In this document: piece by piece, positions 23,959-32,115 of the stretch
Layout: every line of letters begins with the position of its first letter
Numbering within the stretch: position 1 is the first letter of the stretch
Source of the DNA: JAWVFM01 sp963841455
GTDB taxonomy: Bacteria > Actinomycetota > Thermoleophilia > Solirubrobacterales > 70-9
DNA: 64,000 nt
Assembly: GCA_963841455.1 (NCBI GenBank)
Contig: CAWJCU010000007.1
Location: forward strand, 124,001-188,000
Direction: 5' to 3'
Program-made: the position numbers and the translations under genes
The notes under the pieces: model-generated
What the model was told of the DNA's origin: nothing
What the model saw: the letters and a program-made list of their open reading frames with translations, nothing else
The model's database searches: none

Positions 23959-25598
23959 ATGGAGAGCTTCGACTACGTGATCGTCGGCGCCGGATCCGCG
24001 GGGTGCGTGCTCGCCAATCGCCTCAGCGCCGACGGCTCGCGCGTCCTGCTGCTCGAGGCCGGAGGCTCCGACCGCAACATCGCGGTTCGCGCCCCGGCCG
24101 CGTTCCCCGCGACCTTCCAGACCGTGCGCGACTGGAACTACATGTCCGAGCCCGAGCCGGCTCTCTACGGCCGCCGCATCTACCTGCCGCGGGGTCGGAT
24201 GCTCGGCGGCTCCTCGTCGATGAACGCGATGATGTACATCCGGGGACATCGGTCCGACTATGACCGGTGGGCGGCCGACGACGGCGCGGACGGCTGGTCC
24301 TACGACGAGGTCCTGCCGTACTTCAAGCGGTCGGAGCGGAACGCCGAGATCGCGGACTCCTACCACGGGACCTCGGGCGAGCTCCACGTCACCGCGAAGC
24401 GCTGGCTCTCGCCGCACTGCGACCGGTTCATCGACTCGGCGGCGGCGCTCGGCATCGAGCGGAACCCCGACTTCAACGGCGCGCGCCAGGACGGCGCGGG
24501 GCGTGATGCAGACGACGACCAAGGGTGGCCGCCGCTGGTCGGCGGCCGACGCGTTCCTCCGTCCGGCCCGAAAGCGCGACTCGCTTCAGGTGGCCGCGAA
24601 AGCCCTGGCCCACCGCGTCATCGTCGAGCGCGGCCGGGCGACCGGCGTCGAGTACTCGCGGGGCGGCCGGGTCGAGCGCGCCCGCGCGGAGCGCGAGGTG
24701 ATCGTCGCCGCGGGCGCCTACGGCTCGCCGCAGCTCCTCATGCTCTCCGGCCTTGGGCCCGCCGACCAGCTGCGCGAGCACGGGATCGAGGTCGTAGCCG
24801 ACTCTCGGGCCGTGGGCGAGAACCTGATGGAGCACCCGATGGCCTTCCTCAACTGGCGCACCCGCGAGCTGCCGACGCTCGACGACGCCACCCATCCCAA
24901 GTACGCCGCGCAGTGGGTCGCGACGCACCGCGGCAAGCTCTCCTCGACCGTGGCCGAGGCGCTCATCCACTGGCGCTCCGACGATTCGCTGCCCGGCGCC
25001 GGACTTTCAGATCCCCTTCGCCCCGGTGTACTTCTGGGAGCACGGCTTCCGCAAGACCGGCGCGCCCGCGATGACGATCGCCGCCGCCTACCTCGGCCCG
25101 CAGTCGCGCGGGTCGGTCCGGCTTCGCTCGGCGGACCCGACGGATCACCCCCGGATCCTCAACAACATGCTCTCGCACGACGAGGAGATCGACGCGTTCA
25201 TGCGCGCGATCGAGCTCATCCGCGAGATCGCCGCGACGCCCCCGCTCGCGCCGCTGCTGGACGAGGAGCTCAACCCAGGCCAGGGAATCACCGACCGCAA
25301 CTCGCTCATCGCATGGCTGCGCGCGACGTGCGAGCACGAATACCACCCGAGCTGCACGTGCCGAATCGGCCCACCCGGCGAGGGCGTGGTCGATCCGGAG
25401 CTCCGCTTCCACGGGATCGAGGCGCTTCGGGTGGCGGACGCCTCGGTGATGCCACGGGTGACCTCCGGCAACACCCACGCGCCGACGGTCATGATCGCCG
25501 AGCGCTGCGCAGAGTTTGTCTTGAGGAGCTATAGCTCCGAAAGCAGCGCGTCAGGGCGCCGTCAGGCGCCCGCAAGTTATTCAACGGCCACCACCTGA
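23959..25598 (+). pseudogene. GMC-family FAD oxidoreductase with two single-base frameshifts
   Basis: A choline-dehydrogenase/alcohol-oxidase type flavoprotein. The first part (DYVIVGAGSAGCVLANRL, RGRMLGGSSSMNAMMYIRGH) is in one frame to about 24497; the middle (VIVAAGAYGSPQLLMLSGLG) is one base over after an extra G in a GGGG run; the last (EHEYHPSCTCRIG with the catalytic His, GNTHAPTVMIAERCAEF) one base further after about 24998. With both bases removed the protein is continuous and complete, about 545 residues. Probably assembly error or a very recent break. Substrate unknown. Confidence 0.85.
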
Positions 25599-26459
25599 CT
25601 ACGCCTCGACCGGCGCGGGAGCGCGCGCGGTTCCGAGCGCACCGGCGCTCGCGATGACCACGAGCCCGATCGCAACGAACTCACGGGCCGGGAGCGTCTG
25701 GTCCAGGAACGCGAGGCCGACCAATGCGGCGACGGCGGGCTCGATGCTCATCAGCACGCCGAACGTGCTCTCGGACAGCCGGCGCAAAGCCTCGAGCTCG
25801 AGCGAATAGGGGATCGCCGAGCTCAGCAGGGCGACGCCGGCGCCGACGGCGAGCACGGAGATGTCGAGCAGATCGCCTCCCCCGCCGGCGACCCCGCCGG
25901 GAAGAAGGATGACTGACGACACCACCATCGCCAGGGCGAGGCCGTCGCCCCGTCGGAACGCTCGGCCCACCTTCGCCGTCAGATAGATGTAGGCGGCCCA
26001 GAAAACCCCTGCGAGGAGAGCGAAGCCCACGCCGAGCGCGTCGAGCGAGCTCCCGATCCCCGGCGAGAAGAGCGCAATTCCGGCGGCGGCGAAGAGGGCC
26101 CAGGCGAAGTCGACGGGCCGTCTCGATCCCGCGATGGCGACGCCGAGCGGCCCGATGAACTCGAAGGTGACCGCGACGCCGAGCGGGATCCGGTCGAGCG
26201 CGGCGTAGAAGCTCAGGTTCATCCCCGCCAGCGCGATGCCGAGCAGCACGACGAGTCGCATCGCGCGTGGGTCGTGGCCGCGGAAGGAGGGGCGCCAGAG
26301 AGCGGCGAGCGCCAGGGCGGCAAACGCGGTTCGCAACAGCACGGCCCCGGCCGGGCCGACGTGGACGAACAGCGTCGTCGCCGCGGCCGCGCCGGTTTGG
26401 ACCGAGAGGACGGAGCCCAGGACGAGCGAGATCGAGGTCGCGCGGGAGCGGCGGTCCAC
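25599..26459 (-). CDS. EamA/DMT-family exporter (RhtA-like)
   Basis: A 286-residue drug/metabolite transporter with ten predicted helices in two EamA repeats (about 15-135 and 145-275). The second repeat carries TFGVLMSIEPAVAALVGLAFL, the conserved helix-9 motif of the family; NLSFYAALDRIPLGVAVTFE is its first-repeat counterpart, close to RhtA (threonine/homoserine efflux). GTG start; a TAGCCT box (complement of 26467-26472) ends seven bases upstream. Converges tail-to-tail with the GMC gene. Amino-acid or metabolite efflux is a family-based guess. Confidence 0.85.
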   Translation of the reverse strand: MDRRSRATSISLVLGSVLSVQTGAAAATTLFVHVGPAGAVLLRTAFAALALAALWRPSFRGHDPRAMRLVVLLGIALAGMNLSFYAALDRIPLGVAVTFEFIGPLGVAIAGSRRPVDFAWALFAAAGIALFSPGIGSSLDALGVGFALLAGVFWAAYIYLTAKVGRAFRRGDGLALAMVVSSVILLPGGVAGGGGDLLDISVLAVGAGVALLSSAIPYSLELEALRRLSESTFGVLMSIEPAVAALVGLAFLDQTLPAREFVAIGLVVIASAGALGTARAPAPVEA

Positions 26460-26473
26460 CGATCCGAGGCTAA

Positions 26474-26496
26474 CGAGCTAGGGTCGCGCTAGCTCG
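26474..26496 (-). terminator. 8-bp perfect hairpin after the GGDEF/HD-GYP gene
   Basis: CGAGCTAG (26474-26481) and CTAGCTCG (26489-26496) are perfectly complementary with a seven-base loop, overlapping the leftward stop codon at 26489. It could end that transcript but also overlaps the region just before the EamA gene. Confidence 0.4.
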
Positions 26497-28504
26497 CGTC
26501 GACGGGAAGCGTGCCCGCCGCACGCTCGAGCGCGATCTGCGGCGCGATGGAGGAGCAGAAGAACTCGACGAGGCGCGGATCGAACTGGCTTCCCGCGCAC
26601 CGGCGCAGCTCCGCGATCGCATCCTCGACGCTGCTCGCCCCCCGGTAGGGCCGGCCGGTCGTCATCGCCTCGAAGCTGTCGCAGATGAAGATGAGCCTCG
26701 AGCCGACCGGAATGTCCTCACCGCCGAGTCCGTCCGGGTACCCGGCGCCGTCCCACCGCTCGTGCGAGTGGCGAACGATCGCCGCCACGGGCGCCATCGC
26801 GGGCGCGGCCGTGAGTATCCGCTCGCCGACCAGCGTGTGGGTCTCCATCAGCTCGCGTTCGCCTTGGGTCAACGGGCCGCGCTTGGAGAGGATCTCGTCA
26901 GGGATCGCGATCTTGCCGACGTCGTGCAACTCGGCCGCACGCGAGATCACGTCGATCTGCTCCGCGTCCAGGCGGATCTCACGCGCCAGCCTCCGAGCCA
27001 GCGTCGCGACTCCGCGCTGGTGATCGCTCAGGCTCGGCTCGCGGTCACGGAGGATCTGAAGCAGCAGGCTGCGGGTCACGTGCTCGTTGCGCCCGGCCCG
27101 GCCGTTCTTCTCCGCGTACATGCGGCGGTCGGCCAGCCGGAGAGCTTCCCGGGCGGTGCGGGCCTCCTCGGGGATCGCGGCCGCACCGGCCGAGGCCGAT
27201 ATCTCGAACCCCTCGCCTGCCTCGGCCAGCGCGGCGCGCGCACGCGACGTGAGCATCTCGGCGGTGCCAGGAGCCGCCTTGGCGATCACGCAGAACTCAT
27301 CCCCGCCGAGCCGGTAGGCGGCACCGTACGGGGCTGCTCGCTCCGCGAGGCGCAAGCCCAGCCGCCGCAGGAGCGCGTCACCGGCGGGATGCCCGAAGGC
27401 ATCGTTGTAGTTCTTGAACCCATCCAGGTCGAAGAGTGCGAGGACGTACGGACCGCGAGCGCCCCCGCGGTCGAGGAGATGCTCGAGCTCGGCGAAGAGC
27501 TCGCGCCGATTGCCAAGGCCGGTCAGAGCGTCGGTCACGCTCTCACGCTGAAGCGCCGAGACCAGGGCGGCGTTCTCGCGATAGCTCAGGACCAGGCGGA
27601 CCGTCACCACGACGAGCGTCGCGCCCGCCAGCCAGGCGACTGCGTCGGATCGAGGCGCGAAGTGATCCCATACGAGCGCCGCGACCGCGACGAGCGCGGC
27701 CAGCGCGGGAGGGACGATCGACGCGCGGTAGCGCTCGCGACGCGGCCTCGGTTGCGCCGTTGACGTCGCGGCGGCAACGGCGATCGCAAGGGCGCCCAGC
27801 AGCCACAGCGTGTCGATGAAGCCACCCTCGTACATGCTGGTGGCGTCGAGGTAGAAGTACCAGGTGTCGGCTACCGCCCAGATGAGAAGGCCACCGGCGA
27901 CGAGCAGTAGCGACCTCGAGCTCCGCCACTCCACGGCGGCCAGCCCGCCGAAGACAGCAGCGAGGAGCGCCAGGTCCATAACCGGGTAGGCGAGGTTCGT
28001 GAACACGGTCCCCGAGTCGCCGTCCATGAGGCCGACGAGGGCGGGGCCGAGGAACGCGGCCGCGATCGTTGCGCCCGCGAGGCCGACGATCGCGGCATCG
28101 AACACGCGGCCGAGCGTCCAGGAGCGGATCCGCTGGCGAAGGAGCAGCGCGATCCCGACATAGAAGAGACCGAGTGTCGCCAGGAAGCCCGCGTCGGCCC
28201 AAGACGGCGCCGGGACGTGGCTGGCGTTCTCGAACTTGACGGACCAGTAGGCGTCGCCGGCGGTCCAAGAGAGCAGGCCGAGCCCGAACGCGATCCACGG
28301 GCCGCGGCCTGACCGGATCGCGACGGCCCGCAGCAGACACGCCACGCCGGCGAGCGCGACCACGGCGTTGTAGACCCACTCGTCGATCAGCGTGTCGAGC
28401 GAGGGGTGCCCGAGGCCGTGCATCCAGGCGACGTGCAGGAGGGTGCCGGCGATCGCAAGCGCGATGCTCGGCCAAACAAGCATGCGTGCAGCCCTTCCTG
28501 CCAT
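26489..28504 (-). CDS. Membrane GGDEF and HD-GYP protein (c-di-GMP synthesis and breakdown)
   Basis: A 671-residue signalling protein. Residues 10-300 hold about eight membrane helices. A GGDEF domain follows (DALTGLGNRRELF near 327, active site RLGGDEFCVI near 400), then an HD-GYP phosphodiesterase domain (ELHDVGKIAIPDEIL, RHSHERWDGAGYPDGLGGED, FICDSFEAMTTGRPYR). Both active sites look complete, so it may both make and degrade cyclic di-GMP according to a membrane-sensed signal. GATAAG eight bases before the start fits a leaderless mRNA. Type IV pilus genes in this window are a possible target. Confidence 0.93.
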   Translation of the reverse strand: MAGRAARMLVWPSIALAIAGTLLHVAWMHGLGHPSLDTLIDEWVYNAVVALAGVACLLRAVAIRSGRGPWIAFGLGLLSWTAGDAYWSVKFENASHVPAPSWADAGFLATLGLFYVGIALLLRQRIRSWTLGRVFDAAIVGLAGATIAAAFLGPALVGLMDGDSGTVFTNLAYPVMDLALLAAVFGGLAAVEWRSSRSLLLVAGGLLIWAVADTWYFYLDATSMYEGGFIDTLWLLGALAIAVAAATSTAQPRPRRERYRASIVPPALAALVAVAALVWDHFAPRSDAVAWLAGATLVVVTVRLVLSYRENAALVSALQRESVTDALTGLGNRRELFAELEHLLDRGGARGPYVLALFDLDGFKNYNDAFGHPAGDALLRRLGLRLAERAAPYGAAYRLGGDEFCVIAKAAPGTAEMLTSRARAALAEAGEGFEISASAGAAAIPEEARTAREALRLADRRMYAEKNGRAGRNEHVTRSLLLQILRDREPSLSDHQRGVATLARRLAREIRLDAEQIDVISRAAELHDVGKIAIPDEILSKRGPLTQGERELMETHTLVGERILTAAPAMAPVAAIVRHSHERWDGAGYPDGLGGEDIPVGSRLIFICDSFEAMTTGRPYRGASSVEDAIAELRRCAGSQFDPRLVEFFCSSIAPQIALERAAGTLPVDAS

Positions 28505-28529
28505 GCAGGCTCTTATCGGCAGGTTTGCC

Positions 28530-28547
28530 GCGGCGGCTGACCGCCGC
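28530..28547 (-). terminator. GC-rich hairpin downstream of the PhoD-like gene
   Basis: GCGGCGG (28530-28536) and CCGCCGC (28541-28547) pair around CTGA, 20 bases past the leftward PhoD stop. No T-run follows. Confidence 0.45.
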
Positions 28548-28566
28548 AGGCCGGATTAACGCGTGC

Positions 28567-30153
28567 TTAGTGCGTGAGGGTGTACGGCCCGCACTTCGTG
28601 TGGTCAACCTCATCGGTGACCGGGCCGCCGTTCTCGTTCTTGTAATCGATCTTGAGCGTGCCCGAGGTGACCGTCACCTCGGCATAGCTGTTCAGGTTCC
28701 CCTGCGCGCACTCCATGCCGACGCCGTTCGGCGGCGGGGGCTTGAAGAAGAACTGGCCCACGAGGTGGCCGCTTCCCGGCTGCCCGACGGTGTCGTCGAT
28801 CTCCGTGTCGAAGGTCTTGGTCGCGACTGGGCCGATGATGAAGTCGCTGTAGGGCGTGTCAGTGGGCGTCGCCGGCGCGTTCGAAGGAGCCGAGTCGCCC
28901 GGCAGCGTGCGGTCGCGAACCACGTTGGCAAACGACGCGTGGGTGTCGGTCGTCAGGAACACGAGGTGGTCGACGTTCGCCGCCTGAAGCCCGTTGAGGA
29001 GCTGGAGGCGCTCGTACGCATAGCCCTCCCAGCGGTCATAAGGCAGCGCGTAGAACTGCTGGATCGGGGTCTCGTTCATGACGACCTTCCAGGTCGCGTC
29101 CGACGACTTGACGGCGTTCAGGAACGTGGCGAGCTGCCTCTTGCCGAGGAAGGTGCGGTTCGGGCTGTTGATCGTGTTGAGGCAGGCCTGCGTAACCGGC
29201 GTCGAGAGCGCGGGAACGAGCGCTGCGAACAGGTCCCGCGTGGCCTGGGGGGCGGTGGGCGCCAGGTCGGGGGAGCCCGGGGTTGAGGGGTTGTCGCAAA
29301 CGCCGTTCGCCGACGCCTTGGCGCTGCGGAACGAGCGCTCGTCGAGGAAGAAGATCTCGAGGTTCTTGCCCCAGCGCTCGCTTCGGTAGATCCCCGTCTT
29401 CTTGGTGTAGGTGACCGGCATGTAAGTGCGGAAGGCGCTGACCCCGGCCTTGTAGAGCGCCTTTCCGTCCTCCGCGACCGAGAAGTCGTTGATGAACTCG
29501 TGATCGTCCCAGTGGTTGTAGATGCCGGCGGCCTCGCGGACCTTGCGCATGTTCTTGACGGCCAGCTTCTTGCGGTACATCTGCCACTTCTGCTTCTCGG
29601 TCAGCGCCGTCTTGATGTTCGGCACCTCGGGGTCCGAGTAGATCGTGTCGCCGAAGTCGATGTTGAAGTCGTTGTGCTCGCCGGCCATCGACTTGAAGGC
29701 CTTGAAGTCACCGAACGCGGGCTTCTTCTGGCCCTTCTTGGCAACGCCGGTCTCGTCACCGGAGTAGGCGAAGCGGATGGTCGCGTTCTGCGACCGCTTC
29801 GGCGCGGTCTGGAACTCACCCTTGTCGCTGCACGAGCTCTTCGCCTTGAGGAGGCAGAACTGGTAGCGGTAGTCGGTCCCGGGCTTGAGCCCCTTCACCT
29901 TCGTCTGGACGGTGTTGTCGTTCCCCTTCTTGGCCCTCAGGCCCGCGAGATGGATGGACTTGCCCGACTTCGGGATCACGACTCCGACGACCTTCCCAGG
30001 CTTCTTCGTCTGGGCCCAGATGATCGCCGAGGTGTCGCTGACCTCGCCCGCGGTGACGCCGTCGGTGAAGCCCTTGGCCGACGCGGAGGCGGGGATCGCC
30101 AGCGCGGTCGCAGCAATCGCGAGTACTCCCAGGTTGCGCGGGGTCCGTCCCAC
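28567..30153 (-). CDS. Secreted PhoD-like alkaline phosphatase
   Basis: A 528-residue exported metallophosphoesterase. Residues 1-26 form a signal peptide (cleavage after ASASA); residues 28-120 are the Fn3-like N-terminal PhoD domain (FTDGVTAGEVSDTSAIIWAQ). Catalytic-domain motifs: NIDFGDTIYSD, YNHWDDHEFINDF, FFLDERSFRS and FLTTDTHASFANV, matching the GD, DDHE, LDxR and DxH metal-site blocks. PhoD enzymes release phosphate from phosphodiesters such as teichoic acids. GTG start; a TAGGCT box (complement of 30162-30167) ends eight bases upstream. No PHO-box-like repeat was recognised. Confidence 0.88.
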   Translation of the reverse strand: MGRTPRNLGVLAIAATALAIPASASAKGFTDGVTAGEVSDTSAIIWAQTKKPGKVVGVVIPKSGKSIHLAGLRAKKGNDNTVQTKVKGLKPGTDYRYQFCLLKAKSSCSDKGEFQTAPKRSQNATIRFAYSGDETGVAKKGQKKPAFGDFKAFKSMAGEHNDFNIDFGDTIYSDPEVPNIKTALTEKQKWQMYRKKLAVKNMRKVREAAGIYNHWDDHEFINDFSVAEDGKALYKAGVSAFRTYMPVTYTKKTGIYRSERWGKNLEIFFLDERSFRSAKASANGVCDNPSTPGSPDLAPTAPQATRDLFAALVPALSTPVTQACLNTINSPNRTFLGKRQLATFLNAVKSSDATWKVVMNETPIQQFYALPYDRWEGYAYERLQLLNGLQAANVDHLVFLTTDTHASFANVVRDRTLPGDSAPSNAPATPTDTPYSDFIIGPVATKTFDTEIDDTVGQPGSGHLVGQFFFKPPPPNGVGMECAQGNLNSYAEVTVTSGTLKIDYKNENGGPVTDEVDHTKCGPYTLTH

Positions 30154-30186
30154 CGCGGGTGAGCCTAACCGAAAACGCCGCGCCGT

Positions 30187-30903
30187 TCAGGCGAATTGCG
30201 AGATCGCGAGCATCGCCGCCGCGCCCGCGAGCGTCGCCGGGATCGCCTGCGAGGCGGCCAGCCCCTGTGAGCTCGGGAGGAGGTTCACGGTCGCCGCGTA
30301 GATGAAGAGCCCGGAGAAGAAGCCCAGGGCCACCGGGAAGACCTCGTCGGGGATCGGAAGGAGCGTCGCGACGACGGCGCCGACCAGCGGGGCGACCGCG
30401 TCGGCGATCAGAAAGCGCCTTGATCGCGCTTCCGGATGGCGGTGCGCAACCAGGTAGGAGACGGTGTTGAGGCCGTCGGAGAAGTCGTGCCCGACCACCG
30501 CCGCGGTGACGATCAGCCCAACTCCGGTGTCGATCTGGAAGCCGAGGCCGATCGCGAGGCCGTCGAAGAACGAGTGGACGACGAAGCCCGTCGCGCCGGC
30601 GAGGCCGGCCGGGTCGGGGCCCGTCAGGTGGCCGTGCTCGTCGTGACGGTGGATGAACCGCTCGACGACGTAGAAGACGAGGAACCCCGCGAGCACGCTC
30701 CCGATCGGGACCCGCACCGACATGCCGAGCTGCGTGGCCCGCTCCACCGCCTCGGGGAGCAGGTCGAAGAGCGCGGCGCCGAGCACGACCCCTCCGGCGA
30801 GGGCCATCAAGAGCTCGGTGCGAGCTGGCCAGCGCAGCGCGGCCAGGCCGCCGAACATCGTCGAGCAGAAGGTGAGCGACGCCGAGGCGAGGACGAGGAC
30901 CAT
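30187..30903 (-). CDS. ZIP-family metal transporter
   Basis: A 238-residue permease with about eight helices. The metal-site helices are recognisable: GFVVHSFFDGLAIGLGF (HS/N-xxDG) and VGHDFSDGLNTVSYL (HxxxDG), with a His-rich loop RHDEHGHLTG before them. ZIP proteins import zinc or other divalent metals. Its ATG directly follows the stop of the Fur-family gene (TGAATG), forming a regulator-transporter operon behind the palindrome at 31313-31335. Zinc uptake is the most likely role. Confidence 0.88.
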   Translation of the reverse strand: MVLVLASASLTFCSTMFGGLAALRWPARTELLMALAGGVVLGAALFDLLPEAVERATQLGMSVRVPIGSVLAGFLVFYVVERFIHRHDEHGHLTGPDPAGLAGATGFVVHSFFDGLAIGLGFQIDTGVGLIVTAAVVGHDFSDGLNTVSYLVAHRHPEARSRRFLIADAVAPLVGAVVATLLPIPDEVFPVALGFFSGLFIYAATVNLLPSSQGLAASQAIPATLAGAAAMLAISQFA

Positions 30904-31296
30904 TCAGCCTCCCGGCCCCGACGCGCAGGCGGGGCAGAGGCCCCGGAAGAGGATCTCGTGACCGGTCACCGCGAAGCCGGTGGAGCGCTCGACCGCCGGG
31001 ACCACGTCCTTGACCACGCAGCCGGAGACCGCGGCGACCTCGCCGCAGCCGTCGCATCGCACGTGCTCGTGATGCTCCGAGGCGCGCTCGAAGCGGCTGC
31101 CCGAGGTGCCGAGCTCCACCTTTCTCAGGAGGCCGTCGGCCACGAGCGCCTCCACGGCCCGGAAGAGGGAGGAGAAGTCGGCGCCCGCGCCCCGCGCGGA
31201 AAGCTCCTCGCCGATCTCCTCGATCGACCAGTCGTGTCGCGCGCTGCCCTCGACGAGCTCGGCGACCGCGTTGCGGACGTGGGGGGGGCGCGGCAT
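30904..31296 (-). CDS. Fur-family metalloregulator, probably Zur
   Basis: A 130-residue Fur-type repressor: N-terminal winged helix (about 1-75, with GADFSSLFRAVEALVADGLL as recognition region) and a dimerisation domain. HHEHVRCDGCGEV and LCPAC provide the structural zinc cysteines. Co-transcription with a ZIP transporter points to zinc sensing (Zur) rather than iron. Its start is 16 bases from a perfect 9-bp inverted repeat that is presumably its own operator, so metal-dependent autoregulation of the operon is likely. Confidence 0.9.
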   Translation of the reverse strand: MPRPPHVRNAVAELVEGSARHDWSIEEIGEELSARGAGADFSSLFRAVEALVADGLLRKVELGTSGSRFERASEHHEHVRCDGCGEVAAVSGCVVKDVVPAVERSTGFAVTGHEILFRGLCPACASGPGG

Positions 31297-31312
31297 CGCG
31301 GCGAGGATAACT

Positions 31313-31335
31313 GTTACGCAAGTCGTTTGCGTAAC
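31313..31335. promoter_or_regulatory. Palindromic Fur/Zur-type operator
   Basis: GTTACGCAA (31313-31321) and TTGCGTAAC (31327-31335) form a perfect 9-bp inverted repeat around GTCGT. Lying between the leftward regulator-transporter operon and the rightward small membrane gene at 31390, it could control both. Confidence 0.75.
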
Positions 31336-31374
31336 CGCTCACCCGCGTCGGGGCATGCGCGCCCACCCGTCGGG

Positions 31375-31380
31375 TAATCT
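31375..31380 (+). promoter_or_regulatory. -10-like box TAATCT
   Basis: TAATCT ends nine bases before ATG 31390 and 40 bases beyond the palindrome, so the palindrome sits near its -50 region. Confidence 0.4.
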
Positions 31381-31389
31381 CGCGCCGCG

Positions 31390-31563
31390 ATGCCAGGCAT
31401 CTTCTGGTTCGGCGCCGGATTCGTGGGAGTAGGGCTCCTCGCGGGGCTCGTGATCGGCGCGCGCTCACGCAGCTCGAGCGCCCTCTCGGGCGCGGCGACG
31501 GGCCTCTTCCTGGGAGTGATGTCCGGCTTCATCTTCCTGGCGATCGGGCTGGCGACGAGCTAG
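31390..31563 (+). CDS. Small two-helix membrane protein
   Basis: A 57-residue protein beginning MPGIFWFGAGFVGVGLLAG. Two hydrophobic helices (about 4-23 and 34-55) flank a short polar loop ARSRSSSALSG. The good -10 box, its own start and the coupled downstream gene support a real small gene. Its position opposite the Zur operator raises the possibility of zinc-dependent expression. No known family recognised. Confidence 0.55.
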   Translation: MPGIFWFGAGFVGVGLLAGLVIGARSRSSSALSGAATGLFLGVMSGFIFLAIGLATS

Positions 31564-31576
31564 CGCGCCGTCGCTG

Positions 31577-31990
31577 ATGGCGACGTGGGACGACGTGCGG
31601 CGGATCGTCGGCAAGCTGCCCGACGTCGACGAACACACCTCCCGAGGCCACGCCTTCTGGCGCGTGCGCGGCAAGGGGTTCGTGTGGGAGCGGCCGCTCG
31701 GCGACAAGGACGTCGAGGACCTTGGCGGCGTCGCGCCCGACGGGCCGATCCTCGGCGCACGCGTCGCGGACCTGCTGGCGAAGGAGGCCCTGATCGCCGA
31801 CGACCCCGAAGCCTTCTTCACGATCCCGCACTTCGACGGCTACGCGGCGGTTCTCGTGAAGCTCGACCACGTCTCGCTCGAGGTCCTCGAGGAGGTCGTC
31901 GTGGAGGCGTGGCTCGATCGCGCCCCGAAGCGCCTGGCGCACCAGTACACGGAATCCCGTCCCGAGCTCTTCACGGAAGACGACGCCTAG
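31577..31990 (+). CDS. MmcQ/YjbR-family protein
   Basis: A 137-residue protein with the MmcQ/YjbR layout: TWDDVRRIVGKLPDVDEHTS at the N-terminus, FWRVRGKGFVWERPL near residue 27, and a C-terminal VVEAWLDRAPKRLAHQY. The family folds like a DNA-binding CyaY-type domain but its function is not established. It starts 13 bases after the small membrane gene and is probably in the same transcript. tRNA-Met on the other strand follows. Confidence 0.85.
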   Translation: MATWDDVRRIVGKLPDVDEHTSRGHAFWRVRGKGFVWERPLGDKDVEDLGGVAPDGPILGARVADLLAKEALIADDPEAFFTIPHFDGYAAVLVKLDHVSLEVLEEVVVEAWLDRAPKRLAHQYTESRPELFTEDDA

Positions 31991-32000
31991 CGGGGCAGAG

Positions 32001-32074
32001 TGCCGGAGGAGGGACTCGAACCCCCGACACGCGGATTATGATTCCGCTGCTCTAACCGACTGAGCTACTCCGGC
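32001..32074 (-). tRNA. tRNA-Met (anticodon CAT, elongator type)
   Basis: On the minus strand: acceptor GCCGGAG/CTCCGGC, D arm with GCTC/GAGC, anticodon stem GCGGA/TCCGC with loop ATCATAA (CAT at 32040-32038), T arm with GGGGGTTCGAGTCCCTC, discriminator A. A paired 1-72 position and no GGG/CCC anticodon stem argue against an initiator. A lysidine-modified tRNA-Ile2 cannot be excluded. CCA is not encoded. Confidence 0.93.
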
Positions 32075-32115
32075 CGGGGAGCGAAGCGTAGCGGCGGGAG
32101 GCGGGACCCAGAGAC

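Noticed and set aside
28505..28566. A cyclic di-GMP riboswitch in front of the GGDEF/HD-GYP gene
   Set aside because: The gap is too short, and the hairpin fits better as the end of the PhoD transcript; a leaderless start is available.
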